This document shows positions 5,460-5,817 of a DNA stretch of 5,817 nucleotides, in pieces. Position numbers and translations under genes: made by a program. The first letter of the stretch is position 1. Each line of letters opens with the position of its first letter. The notes under the pieces are model-generated. The model was not told the DNA's origin, searched no databases, and saw only the letters and a program-made list of their open reading frames with translations. The DNA lies in NCBI GenBank assembly GCA_025350285.1, contig JANXYE010000271.1, positions 1-5,817 on the forward strand. Direction: 5' to 3'. This DNA is from Chloroflexota bacterium (GTDB lineage Bacteria > Chloroflexota > Dehalococcoidia > Tepidiformales > Tepidiformaceae).

Positions 5460-5817
5460 CTACGCTACCGTTCGAAACCGTAGGTAGACGAGGCGGAAGG
5501 CAACCGTGAGGGCTGAGGCGGCGGCGAGCACGGCGAGCGTCCAGTAGCACTGCCCGAGGACCGTGCCGATGGCGGCGATGAGCGAGCGGACATCCCGGCT
5601 GGCAAGCCCGAAGACGCCGTCCGAGGGTTCAACTGACATGCTGGCTTCGATGCGGGCGCGGCTGTAGCTGACGGTGAGGGCGGCGGCGAGAGCGAGCATG
5701 CCCATCACTTCGGGGCGTGGCAGGTCTTCGAAGCGGACGGCGTAGATAGTCATCCCGCCGAGCATCATGGCGTCGGCGTAGCGGTCGGTGACGGCATCGA
5801 GGACGGCGCCGAAGCGG
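5460..5817 (-). CDS. CDP-alcohol phosphatidyltransferase family protein (C-terminal part)
   Basis: The frame is open from the right edge of the window to the TAG at 5462-5460, giving the last 118 residues; the start lies outside. The visible part begins [16 protein letters not shown], which contains G-x3-D-x3-D, the second half of the signature D-x2-DG-x2-AR-x8-G-x3-D-x3-D. The two aspartates help bind the divalent metals and CDP. It continues with a membrane segment leading into SYSRARIEA, then [11 protein letters not shown], then two further hydrophobic segments ([11 protein letters not shown] and [20 protein letters not shown]) and a basic tail ending RFRTVA. The enzyme family transfers a phosphatidyl group from a CDP-lipid to an alcohol such as inositol phosphate, glycerol phosphate or serine. 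The S-Y-x-R-A-R segment is common in phosphatidylinositol- and archaetidylinositol-phosphate synthase-like members, but the alcohol acceptor cannot be fixed from this half. It is convergent with the rhodanese gene. Confidence 0.85.
   Translation of the reverse strand, partial: RFGAVLDAVTDRYADAMMLGGMTIYAVRFEDLPRPEVMGMLALAAALTVSYSRARIEASMSVEPSDGVFGLASRDVRSLIAAIGTVLGQCYWTLAVLAAASALTVAFRLVYLRFRTVA

Noticed and set aside
1..5817. CRISPR array, insertion sequence, transposase or phage genes
   Set aside because: No regularly spaced repeats and no transposase, integrase or phage-like frames on either strand. The only repeat pair is the 43-bp inverted repeat already reported.

Overview
This is a GC-rich bacterial window with four complete and edge-truncated protein genes: a peptide/nickel-type ABC importer (one binding protein and two permeases), a two-domain rhodanese, and fragments of two further genes at the window edges. 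The gene set and protein style (Tat-exported lipoprotein binding protein, DppB/DppC-like permeases, rhodanese with a CRIGERSS active-site loop, CDP-alcohol phosphatidyltransferase with a YSRAR segment) suggest a high-GC Gram-positive-like or Chloroflexota (Dehalococcoidia-like) genome. That assignment is inference from sequence style only; Actinomycetota is the main alternative.

Layout, left to right. (1) Positions 1-24, minus strand: the first eight codons of a gene with a clear ribosome binding site and a plausible promoter, probably a dienelactone-hydrolase-family protein. (2) 210-233: a perfect 10-bp stem with a GNRA loop when read on the minus strand, placed just after the binding-protein gene. 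(3) 261-2072, minus: family 5 extracellular solute-binding protein with Tat signal and lipobox. (4) 2073-2306: divergent intergenic region with two copies of a 16-bp palindromic motif and candidate promoters facing both ways. (5) 2307-3254 and 3267-4220, plus: two ABC permeases in one operon, 12 bases apart. No ATPase gene is present. (6) 4221-4438: intergenic region with one copy of an inverted repeat and the rhodanese promoter region. (7) 4439-5302, plus: thiosulfate sulfurtransferase. (8) 5303-5459: a compact structured element (5319-5442) containing the second repeat copy, between convergent genes. (9) 5460-5817, minus: the C-terminal 118 residues of a CDP-alcohol phosphatidyltransferase.

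How it fits together: the binding protein captures its substrate outside the membrane and delivers it to the DppB/DppC-like heterodimer. The divergent arrangement around a shared palindrome-bearing region suggests joint regulation, with ATPases supplied from elsewhere. The rhodanese is an independent unit with its own promoter region and no evident link to transport.

The part least explained by ordinary genes is a pair of 43-bp inverted repeats (41 of 43 identical) flanking the rhodanese gene. Each can fold into two consecutive hairpins, and the downstream copy is built into a 124-nt element closed by a perfect 12-bp stem. This could be a dispersed repeat, a small RNA or a terminator-like element. 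I do not recognise it as a known family.
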